A stretch of DNA of 6,389 bases from JBAXLO01 sp037134755. GTDB lineage: Bacteria; Bacteroidota; Bacteroidia; Bacteroidales; JACABE01. The first letter of the stretch is position 1. The number at the start of each line of letters is the position of its first letter. The position numbers and the translations under genes were made by a program. Below, one piece after another: positions 5,956-6,389 of the stretch. Below the pieces are notes generated by a model, which did not search any database, was not told the DNA's origin, and was given only the letters and a program-made list of their open reading frames with translations. The DNA lies in contig JBAXLO010000245.1 of NCBI GenBank assembly GCA_037134755.1, forward strand, positions 1 to 6,389, read 5' to 3'.

Positions 5956-6196
5956 CAAGAATTACACTATACGACGCAAGAATTATCCGATACATCGATA
6001 AAATTATCCGATACATTGGGAAAACTATAGTATATTTAGCTAAAACTATAAGATACAATGCATAAATTATCCGATACATCGATAAAAACATAGTATACGA
6101 AGCACTCACCATCCGATACGACGCACTCACTATGCGATACGACGCACTCACCATGCGATACGACGCTTATTTATGCGATACGACGCTTATTTATGC
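5956..6196. repeat. 21-bp minisatellite, about 11.5 copies
   Basis: A partial copy at 5956-5967 is followed by units starting at 5968, 5989, 6010, 6031, 6052, 6073, 6094, 6115 and 6136 (21 bp each), then two 20-bp copies at 6157 and 6177. Units begin with GATAC or TATAC. Left units continue as ATCGATAAAATTATCC-like sequence. Right units continue as GACGCACTCACCATGC. The last two are identical to each other and carry CTTATTTATGC. Right-end copies are almost uniform while left-end copies have drifted, so expansion at the right end is likely most recent. The multiple-of-three period creates long open frames, including a minus-strand one from 6154 to 5951, but I do not regard any as an established gene. 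Confidence 0.93.
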
Positions 6197-6349
6197 GTTT
6201 TTGAAAAATTGCATAATAATTTAGAATGCTAAATGTTTAATTGAATTTATTAGTTAAAGTAATATACCTTAAATTATTGAATAATTATTTTATACCTTTT
6301 GAATGCTATTTTTAAACATATTTATGAGATCAGTCTAAAATGCATTCAT
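6197..6349. other. AT-rich non-coding stretch with small palindromes
   Basis: I see no gene here. It contains a perfect 7-bp palindrome, AATTATT-G-AATAATT (6272-6286), inside an 8-bp direct repeat TATACCTT (6263-6270 and 6291-6298). It also contains a bulged inverted repeat whose arms are GAATGC-T-ATTTT (6301-6312) and AAAATGCATTC (6337-6347). Such structures arise easily in AT-rich DNA, so they are recorded without a claimed role. Confidence 0.5.
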
Positions 6350-6389
6350 CGTCATTGCGAGCCCCAAGACTTACAGCCCACCAAGTAGT
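6350..6389. repeat. Start of a dispersed CGTCATTGCGAG-type repeat, cut by window edge
   Basis: CGTCATTGCGAG (6350-6361) begins a sequence visibly richer in G and C than the flanking DNA. This string is the typical left arm of a widespread class of intergenic palindromic repeats whose right arm resembles CAATCTC or GCAATC. The right arm would lie beyond the window, so the element is incomplete and its class is assigned from memory of that motif. Confidence 0.55.

Noticed and set aside
5951..6154. Real minus-strand gene for a 67-residue repeat protein
   Set aside because: The open frame follows automatically from a 21-bp period with a stop-free unit. The upstream copies are 20 bp and break the frame, there is no promoter-like sequence that I can see, and the peptide resembles no family I know.

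Overview
The window looks like a piece of a low-GC Bacteroidota chromosome. Four things point there. A small protein carries a type IX secretion (T9SS) C-terminal sorting domain. Two strong promoters match the Bacteroidota form (TTTG at about -33, TAnnTTTG at about -7). Starts generally lack Shine-Dalgarno sequences. The housekeeping proteins have the family features expected for that phylum. Species cannot be named from this sequence.

Layout, left to right. 1-205 is a tandem array of five 41-bp units, each an imperfect palindrome, and it runs off the left edge; the last unit is followed by a T-run and resembles a terminator. 206-404 is AT-rich non-coding DNA with one long hairpin (312-352). 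405-1247 (-) is a monoacylglycerol-lipase-like alpha/beta hydrolase. It is divergent, across a 310-bp AT-rich gap, from a sugar-porter MFS transporter at 1558-2957 (+), which is split by a single frameshift at a CCCC run near 1868-1871. The transporter converges on a 129-residue secreted protein (3010-3399, -) that is little more than a signal peptide plus a T9SS sorting domain. Upstream of it on the same strand are miaA (3456-4364) and an HD-domain CCA tRNA nucleotidyltransferase (4386-5810). From 5811 to the right edge there is no convincing gene. That stretch holds the cca promoter, a 21-bp minisatellite of about 11.5 copies (5956-6196), AT-rich DNA with small palindromes, and the first 40 bases of a GC-richer dispersed-repeat-like element cut by the window edge.

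How the genes fit together: cca and miaA are 21 bp apart and probably share the promoter at 5831-5862. Both act on tRNA, one on the 3' CCA end and the other on A37 of the anticodon loop. The small T9SS protein has its own promoter-like sequence between miaA and its start, so it need not be part of that unit. The hydrolase and transporter are ordinary metabolic genes with no evident link to the rest.

I do not see a clear new multi-gene system. The items most worth a second look are the palindromic 41-bp array with its altered last unit, the 21-bp array that encodes seven-residue repeats on both strands, the cargo-less T9SS protein, and the transporter frameshift.
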